Source: Pelagibacterium lacus
GTDB taxonomy: Bacteria; Pseudomonadota; Alphaproteobacteria; Rhizobiales; Devosiaceae
DNA length: 56,895 nt
Direction of reading: 5' to 3'
Assembly (NCBI RefSeq): GCF_003345525.1
Contig: NZ_QQNH01000018.1
Location: forward strand, 1 to 56,895
Part shown: piece by piece, positions 34,469-42,120 of the stretch
How positions within the stretch are numbered: position 1 is the first letter of the stretch
Layout: every line of letters begins with the position of its first letter
Notes under the pieces: model-generated
Database searches by the model: none
Told to the model about the DNA's origin: nothing
The model's input: the letters and a program-made list of their open reading frames with translations, nothing else
Made by a program: the position numbers and the translations under genes

Positions 34469-35500
34469 ATGAAACAAGCCAGACCGGACCGGACGCAAGG
34501 GAAGTCCTTTGTGAGCGCGCAGCAGGTGGCCGACCGGGCGGGCGTCTCCCGCTCGGCGGTGTCGCGCACTTTCACCGACGGCGCCAGCGTCTCGCCCACC
34601 ACGCGCAAAAGGGTGCTCGAAGCCGCCGAGGAACTGGGCTATCACGTCAACCACCTGGCGCGCGGCCTGATCCGCGACCGCTCCAACATCGTCTCGCTGG
34701 TGGTGACCGACATCAACACCCCCTATCAGGCGGCGATGATCGAGGCGCTGACCCGCCGCCTGCAAGCGGCCGACAAGGTGGCCATGGTGATCAACTCCTC
34801 GGGCCAGAACGCCTCGGTGGAATCGGCGCTGCGCCAGACGCTGCACTACCGCGCCGACGCGACCATCGTCTTGTCCGGCCAGCCCGCCGCCTCGCTCATC
34901 GAGACCTGCCTCAACAATGGCCAGCACGTCATCCTCGTCAACCGCGACGATCCGGTGCCGGGTCCCGAAACCATCATGGTGACCAACCGCACGGCGGCGC
35001 GGCAGGCCTTCGACATGCTCGACCGGGCCGGCTGCAAGCGGCTGGCGGTGATCGCCTCGGCGGTGGGCTCGGCCTCGCTGTCGGCGCGCAAGAAGGCCTT
35101 CGTCGCGGCGGCGGAGGCGGCGGGGGTCCCGGTGAGCGTCACCGAACTGGGCCCGACCGCCTATCAATCGGGGGTCGAGGCGGCGCGGCTGGTGCTGAGC
35201 CGGGCCGACCGGCCCGACGGGGTGTTCTGCGTCACCGATCTCCTCGCCTGCGGCTTTCTCGACGCGGCGCGCAACGAATTCGGGCTCACCGTGCCCGACG
35301 AATTGTGCGTGGTGGGGTTCGACGATATCGAGCAGGCCGGCTGGTCGTCCTATGAGCTGACCACCTTCCGCCAGCCCATCGACCAGATCGCCGACCACGT
35401 GGTCAACCTCATCGACCACCACACCCAGATCCGCCAGGTGCAGGAGCCGATGCGCTTCCAGACCCAGACCGTATGGCGCAAATCGGTGCGGCCGCGCTAG
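34469..35500 (+). CDS. LacI-family transcriptional regulator
   Basis: 343 residues. The N-terminal LacI helix-turn-helix (SAQQVADRAGVSRSAVSRTF, 16-35) and hinge (LGYHVNHLARGLIRDRSN) precede a periplasmic-binding-like effector domain ending with GFDDIEQAGWSSYELTTFRQ. Five copies of a LacI-style palindrome occur in this window, two just upstream of this gene and three between the two importer operons. It therefore most likely represses itself and both importer/phosphatase operons, and perhaps the divergent phosphatase-cotransporter operon. Its effector is unknown; a phosphorylated sugar or polyol, or its dephosphorylated product, is the natural guess. The 3' end overlaps the convergent IMPase gene by 4 bp. 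Confidence 0.9.
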   Translation: MKQARPDRTQGKSFVSAQQVADRAGVSRSAVSRTFTDGASVSPTTRKRVLEAAEELGYHVNHLARGLIRDRSNIVSLVVTDINTPYQAAMIEALTRRLQAADKVAMVINSSGQNASVESALRQTLHYRADATIVLSGQPAASLIETCLNNGQHVILVNRDDPVPGPETIMVTNRTAARQAFDMLDRAGCKRLAVIASAVGSASLSARKKAFVAAAEAAGVPVSVTELGPTAYQSGVEAARLVLSRADRPDGVFCVTDLLACGFLDAARNEFGLTVPDELCVVGFDDIEQAGWSSYELTTFRQPIDQIADHVVNLIDHHTQIRQVQEPMRFQTQTVWRKSVRPR

Positions 35501-36324
35501 AGATTTAACGCAATTCCCGTGGCCTCGGCCATCAGCCCGGCAACGCCCGGCGCCGCGGCCAGCACCCCGCCCCCCGAGCGCAGCCCGTCCGCGGCGAGGA
35601 AATCGCATACCAATCCTCCCGCCTCGCGCACCAGCAGCAGCCCGGCCAGGCAATCCCAGGGATGCATGTGCAGTTCCGCATAGGCGTCCGAACGCCCATC
35701 GGCCACATAGGCGAGGCCGAGCGCGCCGGTGGCGGCGCGGCGGATATTGGTGCCCGCATCGAGCATCTTGCCCAGCACGTCGAGATAGGTGGCGTTGGGG
35801 ACGCGCACCGACCAGCCCAGCTCGACGCAGGCCGATTGCGGATCGGTGACCCCCGACACGGCGATCGGCGCCCCGTTGCGGGTCGCGCCACGCCCCTTGC
35901 GGGCGAAATAAAGCTCGTCATGCACCGGATCGTAGATCGCCCCGAGCAGGATTTCCTGCGGCGCGGCGAGGGCGATGGAGATGCAGTAATGGGGAATGCG
36001 GCGGGCGAAATTGGCCGTGCCGTCGATGGGATCGACCACCCAGACGATGGCGCCGGGGGCCGAGCCCGATTCCTCGCCCACGAACCCGTCCTCGGGAAAC
36101 AGCTGGTCGAGGCGTTCGCGCACCAGCTTTTCCACCGCCGCATCGGTGACGGTGAGGAAATCCTGCGGCCCCTTCATCTCGAACCCTCCGGCATCGGCGG
36201 CGAACGCCGCCTGGGCCAGGGCCCCGGCCTCGCGGATGAGGCGCAACAGCGCCGCTTCGCGCCGGTCGAGGCCCTCCGGGCTGGTGGCCGGAATGGGGTG
36301 TGCGTGCTGGGAGACTGCTGACAT
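35497..36324 (-). CDS. Inositol-monophosphatase-family phosphatase 1
   Basis: 275 residues. Mg2+/Li+-type phosphomonoesterase fold with metal-ligand motifs GEE (83-85), DPIDGT (98-103) and WD (223-224). The family hydrolyses inositol phosphates, fructose 1,6-bisphosphate, histidinol phosphate or PAP; the exact substrate cannot be read here. A non-conserved N-terminal leader of about 20 residues has no clear ribosome site, so a later start is possible. It is the last gene of the seven-gene importer operon and 17 bp after the second IMPase gene. Confidence 0.9.
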   Translation of the reverse strand: MSAVSQHAHPIPATSPEGLDRREAALLRLIREAGALAQAAFAADAGGFEMKGPQDFLTVTDAAVEKLVRERLDQLFPEDGFVGEESGSAPGAIVWVVDPIDGTANFARRIPHYCISIALAAPQEILLGAIYDPVHDELYFARKGRGATRNGAPIAVSGVTDPQSACVELGWSVRVPNATYLDVLGKMLDAGTNIRRAATGALGLAYVADGRSDAYAELHMHPWDCLAGLLLVREAGGLVCDFLAADGLRSGGGVLAAAPGVAGLMAEATGIALNL

Positions 36325-36341
36325 GGTCGACTACTCTGAAT

Positions 36342-37226
36342 TCAATGGGAGGGTGAGGGGACGAGGGTTTCCCGGTGCGCCGAGATGGCCGCGGCGATGG
36401 CGTCCGGCGTCGGATAGTCGCCGCCCTCCCCGACGGCCACATAACCCGGGCACAGGAAGTCCGCCGCGCCGGGCGGCACCTTGCCGAGCCGGTAGGGCGT
36501 ATAGCGGCCGCCGGCCCGGCGCAGGATGAGGATGGAAGCGGTGACGTCCCAGGCATTGACCCCGAACCCCATGGCCGCATCGGCCCAGCCCGCCGCCACA
36601 TGGCACAGGCTGAGGGCGGCGCTGCCGGGGCGCCGGACGGCGGAGAAGCGCTCGGCGAGGGTGGCGAAGCGATCGAGGGCCACGGCGCGCCCGTCGAGGC
36701 GGAAATCGCGGGCCACCGGATAGCCGGTGATCAGCACCGCCTCGTCCTCGCTGGGCCGAGCCCGCGAGACCAGCGCCCTGTCATTGAGCCACGCCCCGCC
36801 GCCATCGGCGCTGAACATGTTGCCGCTGACCGGATCGAACACCACCCCGGCCACGATCTCGCCCTCGACAACCGCCCCGATCGAGACGCACCAGAAGGCG
36901 AGGCCGGAGACGAAATTGGCGGTGCCGTCGATGGGATCGATATACCAGGCGATGCGCCCTTCCCCCTCGGTGCCGCCCTCCTCGCCGACAAAGCGCGAAT
37001 CGGGCACCGCGCGGGCGATGAAGCGCTTCAGCCGCGCCTCGGTCTCTTTGTCGTGGATGGTGACGATATCGTGGAAATCGACCTTGGTCTCCGCCGCCAT
37101 GGGGCTGCGGAAGGCGGCCAGCAGATCGTCGCGCACCGAGAGGGCGGCGCTGACGGCGACCGCGCGCAGATGGGCGGCAAGGGCGGGATCGAAGGAGGAG
37201 CGGGAGGCGGGAGCTGAAACGGACAC
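36342..37226 (-). CDS. Inositol-monophosphatase-family phosphatase 2
   Basis: 294 residues from the proposed GTG start. Motifs are GEE (81-83), DPIDGTANF (97-105) and AWD (225-227). It differs clearly from its neighbour, so the pair is not a recent duplication. I prefer the GTG at 37226, which has GAGGAA 8 nt upstream, over the ATG at 37241, which has no ribosome site. It lies 63 bp after the third binding-protein gene of the operon, the gap holding a hairpin. Likely dephosphorylates the imported organophosphate, or a different product from IMPase 1. Confidence 0.88.
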   Translation of the reverse strand: MSVSAPASRSSFDPALAAHLRAVAVSAALSVRDDLLAAFRSPMAAETKVDFHDIVTIHDKETEARLKRFIARAVPDSRFVGEEGGTEGEGRIAWYIDPIDGTANFVSGLAFWCVSIGAVVEGEIVAGVVFDPVSGNMFSADGGGAWLNDRALVSRARPSEDEAVLITGYPVARDFRLDGRAVALDRFATLAERFSAVRRPGSAALSLCHVAAGWADAAMGFGVNAWDVTASILILRRAGGRYTPYRLGKVPPGAADFLCPGYVAVGEGGDYPTPDAIAAAISAHRETLVPSPSH

Positions 37227-37246
37227 GGCGATATTCCTCATAAATT

Positions 37247-37272
37247 GGGGCGGCGAAGGGAGCCGCCGCCCC
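37247..37272 (-). other. Intercistronic stem-loop before IMPase 2
   Basis: Perfect 9-bp stem GGGGCGGCG / CGCCGCCCC with an 8-nt loop between a binding-protein gene and the IMPase pair; no T-run. It may lower expression of the enzymes relative to the binding proteins. Confidence 0.45.
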
Positions 37273-37289
37273 GCTGGATGGTTGGGGGG

Positions 37290-38417
37290 CTAACGCTTGA
37301 GGTGGACCATCCAGAGATCCTGCCAGTCCTGACGGGCGTCCCAGTCCTCGAGCGCGGTGGCCGAATCATAGCCGAACACCAGGTCGTGGACGGCCATGAG
37401 GCCGGAGGGTTCGTCGTCGGGCATGGCGATGTCGGTATTGGTGGGGATCTTGCCATCCACCATCTGGGGCATGATGCCGTCCTCGGTGAGCACGTAATGG
37501 ATGAACAGCCGCGCCGCATTGGGGCTGTCGGTGCCCGAGGCGATCAGCCCCAGCTTGGTATAGCTCCACCCCACCCAGGGGCGCAGATCGGTGCACAGCC
37601 CCAGCACATAGCCCGAATCGGCATTGTCGCGGAACTTGGCGGAGCTGAGCAGGCCCACAAAGGGATCGGCCTGGCCGGGCACGCCCACTGCCTCGGCGAT
37701 GGCATCGTCGCCATCGGTGACCAGCGGGCCGCTTTCGGCCAGTGCCACCACCCACGCGGCGGTGGCACTGGGCTGGTCGGTGACCAGGGGCGTGCCGTAA
37801 TAATCCTCATAGGCCTGGGCCACCTGATCGTCGGCATAGGTCTGCATCTGGTTGAACCAGTCCGGATAGGTGCCCTTGGTGAGCGGATCGACCATGGCGA
37901 AGCGCCCCTCCCATTCGGGATCGGTCAATTGCCACATATTGGTCACCTGGCAACTCTCATGCACTTCGGTGTTATAGGCGAAGACGTTGGCATTGGTGGT
38001 GATGGCCAGCGGGCTTTGGAACTGAGCGGGAATCGTGTCCGCCATGTCCGGCGGCAGCCAGCTCTCCACATAGCCCTGCGGGAGCAGTTGGGCCACGGCG
38101 GCCGGGGTGTCGGTGATCAGCGCCACGTCGCCCTGCACATTGCCGGCCTGCGCCTCGCGGGTCACCTGCTCGAACTGGGCGGTGGCCGAGACCTTCACCC
38201 CGGTCGCCTGCACCCCATAGGTGCTGGAAAAGGCTTCCGCCATGTCGACGATCTTGCCGGTGCTGTCATAGATGGTGATGGGGGGTTCGGCGCGCGCCGC
38301 CGCGATCAGCGCGTCGAGGTCGAATTCCTCCTGGGCCACGGCCAGCGGGGATGTCCCGGCCAGCATCAGGGCCGCGATGGCGGCGGCGAAGCACCGCCCG
38401 GTGCGGTTCGGTTTCAT
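37290..38417 (-). CDS. ABC transporter solute-binding protein, tandem copy 1
   Basis: 375 residues with a signal peptide cleaved near AVAQ|EEFD. It is an FbpA/PotD-like (cluster D) extracellular binding protein. It shares with the two upstream copies the opening FDLDALI.AAR.EPPIT.Y, the block DWFNQM near 180, SGTDSPNAARLFIHY and the ending DARQDWQDLW. Conserved cysteines (HESCQV, LGLCTD) could form a disulfide. The start at 38417 has GGAGGAG 9 nt upstream. It should deliver ligand to the permease/ATPase at 40951-43953. It is the most divergent of the three copies, by eye about half identical. Confidence 0.85.
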   Translation of the reverse strand: MKPNRTGRCFAAAIAALMLAGTSPLAVAQEEFDLDALIAAARAEPPITIYDSTGKIVDMAEAFSSTYGVQATGVKVSATAQFEQVTREAQAGNVQGDVALITDTPAAVAQLLPQGYVESWLPPDMADTIPAQFQSPLAITTNANVFAYNTEVHESCQVTNMWQLTDPEWEGRFAMVDPLTKGTYPDWFNQMQTYADDQVAQAYEDYYGTPLVTDQPSATAAWVVALAESGPLVTDGDDAIAEAVGVPGQADPFVGLLSSAKFRDNADSGYVLGLCTDLRPWVGWSYTKLGLIASGTDSPNAARLFIHYVLTEDGIMPQMVDGKIPTNTDIAMPDDEPSGLMAVHDLVFGYDSATALEDWDARQDWQDLWMVHLKR

Positions 38418-38522
38418 GTCTCGTTTCTCCTCCAAAAAAGGCAGCGATGCTGCCGGCTGACTTCCCTCTGGCCCGTTGTCCGGGCTCGTCCGATCTTGTC
38501 GTCTCGTCTTATGCCTTGGCTA

Positions 38523-38540
38523 CCGGCGGCGGACCGCCGG
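38523..38540 (-). other. Intercistronic stem-loop between binding-protein copies 2 and 1
   Basis: Perfect 7-bp stem CCGGCGG / CCGCCGG with a CGGA loop, about 18 bp after the stop of copy 2, in a 141-bp gap. Confidence 0.35.
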
Positions 38541-38558
38541 CGGCCGGAGCGGGCGGCG

Positions 38559-39677
38559 TTACCGCGAATAGTGCAGCCGCCAGAAATCCTGCCAGTCCTG
38601 CCGTGCGTCGAAATCGGCCTCGGCGGTCGCCATCGAGAAGGTCATCAGCGCGTCGAGGTGGTCGGAGATCCCCGAGGGCTCGTCATCGGGCAGGCCGATA
38701 TCGGTATTGGTCGAGATCTTGCCGTCCACCGCCTGCGGCGCGATGCCCTCGGCGGTGAGCAGGTAATGGATGAACAGCCGCGCCGCATTGGGGCTGTCGG
38801 TGCCCGAGGCGATCACCCCCGGCCCCGGATACAGCCAGCCGATGAAGGGTTCCATGCCGGCGCACAGCCCGAGCTTGAAATCGCTCGACAGGTTGTCGCG
38901 ATATTTGGCCACCGAGCTGAGGCCGAAAAAGGGATCGTCCTGGCCCGGCGCGCCGATCGCCTCGGCGACCGAGGAGGAATCCCCCAAAAGCGGCTGGTTT
39001 TCGGCATAGGCCTTGACCCAGGCGGCGGTGGCGCTCGCCTCGTCGGTTTCGAGCGGGGTGCCGAAATGGCTCTCATAGGCCGCGGCCATCGCGTCGTCGT
39101 AATGCATTTCCATCTGGTTGAACCAATCAGCGTAATTGGGTTTGACCAGCGGATCGAGCATGGCGACCTTGCGGGCATATTCGGGCTCGGTGAGCTGCCA
39201 GATATTGCTCACCGGGCAGGTGTCGTAGACCTCGGTATTGTAGGTGAAGACGTGCGGATCGTTGACCAGCACCAGCGGATCGCTCCATTGCGGCGCGATA
39301 TTTTGGGCGATATCGCCGGGCACCCAGCTCTCGACGATGTCGAAGGGCACGAGCTGCGCGGCGATGGCGGCCACGTCGGCGGCCACCGAGACGTCGCCGA
39401 CGATATTGCCGGCCTGGCTCTCGCGGATCAGCAATTCGACCTGGTCGGCCTCGTTGACCTTGCGGCCTTCGGCCTCGACGCCATAGGCGGCGGTGAAGGC
39501 CTCGGCCGTCTCGACGATCTTACCGGTCACCGCATAGACGGTGATGGGCGGTTCGGCCCGCGCCGCTTCGATCAAGGCATCGAGATCGAAGTCCTCCTGC
39601 GCCATGGCCGGCGCGGCGGTGAGCATCAGGCCCGCTGCGAAGGCGGCGAAAAGGCGGGTCCGGGGAAGTTTTGACAT
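38559..39677 (-). CDS. ABC transporter solute-binding protein, tandem copy 2
   Basis: 372 residues, signal peptide cleaved near PAMAQ|EDFD. Same family and block order as the other two copies: FDLDALIEAARAEPPITVYA, a DWFNQMEMHYDDAMAAAYE stretch near 178, SGTDSPNAARLFIHYLL and DARQDWQDFW at the end. It is closer to copy 3 than to copy 1. The ATG at 39677 has AAGGAGA just upstream. In the same operon, either an alternative receptor with a different ligand or a dosage copy. Confidence 0.85.
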   Translation of the reverse strand: MSKLPRTRLFAAFAAGLMLTAAPAMAQEDFDLDALIEAARAEPPITVYAVTGKIVETAEAFTAAYGVEAEGRKVNEADQVELLIRESQAGNIVGDVSVAADVAAIAAQLVPFDIVESWVPGDIAQNIAPQWSDPLVLVNDPHVFTYNTEVYDTCPVSNIWQLTEPEYARKVAMLDPLVKPNYADWFNQMEMHYDDAMAAAYESHFGTPLETDEASATAAWVKAYAENQPLLGDSSSVAEAIGAPGQDDPFFGLSSVAKYRDNLSSDFKLGLCAGMEPFIGWLYPGPGVIASGTDSPNAARLFIHYLLTAEGIAPQAVDGKISTNTDIGLPDDEPSGISDHLDALMTFSMATAEADFDARQDWQDFWRLHYSR

Positions 39678-39741
39678 AGAATCTCCTTGCCGCGCGCGAC
39701 ATCCCATCGCGCCGGTCTTGTTGTCAGGGCACCGAAAGGGA

Positions 39742-39767
39742 CGGCCGGCCCGGATCGGGGCCGGCCG
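39742..39767 (-). other. Intercistronic stem-loop between binding-protein copies 3 and 2
   Basis: Perfect 10-bp stem CGGCCGGCCC / GGGCCGGCCG with a 6-nt loop, 9 bp after the copy 3 stop. Confidence 0.5.
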
Positions 39768-39776
39768 CCGCAGGGG

Positions 39777-40919
39777 TCAGCGGGTGTAATTCATGCGCCA
39801 GAAATCCTGCCAGTCCTGACGGGTGTCGAAATCGTCCATGGCGGTGGCCGTGGAATATGGCATCATCTCGTCGAGATAGTCGGCCACCCCGGACAGGTCC
39901 TCGGGATGGGCCGGGACCTCGGTGTTGGACGACAGCTTGCCATCGGCGCTTTGCGGGGCGATGCCCTCCTCGGTCAGCAGGTAGCGGATGAACAGCCGCG
40001 CCGCATTGGGGCTGTCGGTCTGGGTCGAGATCATGCCGATCCCGGGATACATCCAGCCCGAAAAGGGATCGAGCCCGGTGCACAGGCCCAGCGCCAGCCC
40101 GTCCGGGGCGTTGTCGCGGAACTTGGCGGTGGCCATCAGCCCCATGAAGGGCTCGGCCTGCCCGCGCGCCCCCACCGAATCCCCGGCCGCCGAATCGGAA
40201 TCGGTCAGCAGCGGCGAATTGGCGGCCAGCGCCTTGACCCAGGCCTTGGTGGCGCTCTCCTCATCGGTGTCGAGCGGGGCGCCGTAATGGGCCTCATAGG
40301 CCGAAGCGACGGCTTCGTCGAAATGCATCTCCATCTGGTTGAACCAGTCGGTATAGGTCGGCTTGCCCAGGGGGTCCTGCATGGCGAGCTTGCGGTTCCA
40401 TTCCGGCTCGGTCAGCTCCCAGATATTGCTCACCGGACAGCTTTCGTAGACCTCGGTATTGTAGGTCCACACATTGGGGCTGGAGACGATGATCACCGGA
40501 TCGCGCATCCCCTCGGGGATGACATCGACCAGATCGGGCGGCGTCCAGCTTTCCAAAAGCCCCATGGGCACCAATTGCGCCATGGCCGGCGGCACGTCCT
40601 GGACCACGACGACGTCGCCCACCACATTGCCGGCCTGCCCCTCGCGCATCACCTGATCGATCTGCGCCCCGGTCGAGACCTTGACCCCGGTCGCCTCGAC
40701 CCCATAGGTCGCGGCGAAGGCCTCGGCGATCTCGACGATCTTGCCGGTGCTGTCATAGACGGTGATGCCGGGCTCGGCCTGCGCCGCCGCGACGAGGGCG
40801 TCGAGATCGAACCCCTCGGCGTCCCAGGCATTCTGCGCCCAGGCCGGCCCGGCGGCCAGCGCCATGGCCAGAACCCCGGCCCCCATGCCCAGCCGCCGCA
40901 ATCGCAAAGTCGTGTTCAC
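39777..40919 (-). CDS. ABC transporter solute-binding protein, tandem copy 3
   Basis: 380 residues, starting at a GTG (40919) with GAGGAGG 9 nt upstream; there is no suitable ATG before the signal peptide (LRLRRLGMGAGVLAMALAAG, cleaved near AWAQ). The mature part has FDLDALVAAAQAEPGITVYD, a GDVVVVQDVPPAMAQL segment, WFNQMEMHFDEAVASAYE and a TRQDWQDFW tail. It is the copy nearest the ATPase gene (31 bp) and so may be the ancestral receptor. The family binds iron, polyamines or phosphorylated sugars and polyols; the operon's IMPase genes favour the last. Confidence 0.85.
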   Translation of the reverse strand: MNTTLRLRRLGMGAGVLAMALAAGPAWAQNAWDAEGFDLDALVAAAQAEPGITVYDSTGKIVEIAEAFAATYGVEATGVKVSTGAQIDQVMREGQAGNVVGDVVVVQDVPPAMAQLVPMGLLESWTPPDLVDVIPEGMRDPVIIVSSPNVWTYNTEVYESCPVSNIWELTEPEWNRKLAMQDPLGKPTYTDWFNQMEMHFDEAVASAYEAHYGAPLDTDEESATKAWVKALAANSPLLTDSDSAAGDSVGARGQAEPFMGLMATAKFRDNAPDGLALGLCTGLDPFSGWMYPGIGMISTQTDSPNAARLFIRYLLTEEGIAPQSADGKLSSNTEVPAHPEDLSGVADYLDEMMPYSTATAMDDFDTRQDWQDFWRMNYTR

Positions 40920-40950
40920 TGTGGTCGTCCTCCTCTTGTGAGCCGCCTCC

Positions 40951-42117
40951 TCAGGCCGGCACTTTCCGGGTGGCCCTGCGGGCCGTCGAACCAACTTCGC
41001 CCCGAAGCTGGGTATCGGCCGCCGCGTGGCGCACGCCTTCGGCGTCGAAGACGTGCAGCGTTTCGGGGCGGATATGGAACCAGCCCGCATCGCCATCGGA
41101 GATGGCCGGCGGCTGGTGCGTGGTCAGGAACAGTTTGGCCCCCTGGGCGGCGAGCTCGATGATCCACGAGCCGCCGGTGGGCAGCACCCCCGAGACCACC
41201 GCCTTTTCGGAAAAGGCGCCGTCGGGAATGGCCTTCTCGTCCAGCGCGAAGGCCACGGATTCCGGGCGCATGCCGATCGAGCCGATATCGGCGAGGCGCG
41301 GATGGTGGCGGGCGAAATAGGCCCGCGCCGACACGGCCAGCGGATTGGTGCTGCCTTCGCCCATCTCGACGATATTGATCGGCGGGCTGCCGACGAATTC
41401 GGCGACGAACCGGTTGGCGGGGCGCTCATAGATGTCGTTGGGCGTGCCGACCTGCTGCAGCGCGCCCTCGCTCATCACCGCGATCGAGGTGGCCAGCGTC
41501 ATGGCCTCCCACTGGTCATGGGTGACGAAGACGATGGTGGTCTTGAATTCCTCGTGCAGGCGCTTCAATTCGGCCCGCATCTCGAGGCGCAGGCGCGCGT
41601 CGAGATTGGACAGCGGCTCGTCGAGCAGCAGCACGTCGGGGTTGACGGCCAGCATGCGGGCCAGCGCCACGCGCTGCTGCTGCCCGCCCGAGAGCTGGGA
41701 GGGATAGCGGTCGCGGTACTTCTCGATGCCGAGGGTCTTCATGACCTTCTCGACCCGCTCCTGGCGCTCGGCCCGAGGGACCTTGCGCAGGCGCAGGCCG
41801 AAATCGGTATTGCGCTCGATGGTCATGTGCGGCCACAGCGCATAGCTCTGGAACACCAGCCCCATGCCGCGCTTTTCCGGGGAGACGAAGGTGCCCGAAG
41901 TGACGCAATCGACGACGCGCTCGCCCACGGCGATGCGCCCGCCGGAGAGATGCTCGAGCCCGGCCACCATGCGCAGCGTGGTGGTCTTGCCGCAGCCCGA
42001 GGGGCCGAGCAGGCACATGAACTCGCCATCGTCGATGACCAGGTCGAGGTCGGACACCGCGTCGGGCGCGCTGCCGCCGTAATTCTTCCGGGCGCCGTAG
42101 AGGGTGATTGCGGGCAT
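40951..42117 (-). CDS. ABC transporter ATP-binding protein (PotA/FbpC type)
   Basis: 388 residues. Walker A GPSGCGKTT near 39, Q-loop FQSYALWPHM, signature LSGGQQQR, Walker B LLLDEPLSNLD and switch VTHDQ, followed by a TOBE-type regulatory C-terminus of about 150 residues (GMRPESVAFALDE). It energises the two-domain permease encoded 3 bp upstream and serves three binding proteins. No second ATPase is in this operon. Confidence 0.93.
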   Translation of the reverse strand: MPAITLYGARKNYGGSAPDAVSDLDLVIDDGEFMCLLGPSGCGKTTTLRMVAGLEHLSGGRIAVGERVVDCVTSGTFVSPEKRGMGLVFQSYALWPHMTIERNTDFGLRLRKVPRAERQERVEKVMKTLGIEKYRDRYPSQLSGGQQQRVALARMLAVNPDVLLLDEPLSNLDARLRLEMRAELKRLHEEFKTTIVFVTHDQWEAMTLATSIAVMSEGALQQVGTPNDIYERPANRFVAEFVGSPPINIVEMGEGSTNPLAVSARAYFARHHPRLADIGSIGMRPESVAFALDEKAIPDGAFSEKAVVSGVLPTGGSWIIELAAQGAKLFLTTHQPPAISDGDAGWFHIRPETLHVFDAEGVRHAAADTQLRGEVGSTARRATRKVPA

Positions 42118-42120
42118 GGC

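Noticed and set aside
35497-37226. The two adjacent IMPase genes as a recent duplication or one broken gene
   Set aside because: Both have complete GEE, DPIDGT and WD motifs and full length, and they differ widely outside the motifs, so they are separate intact genes.
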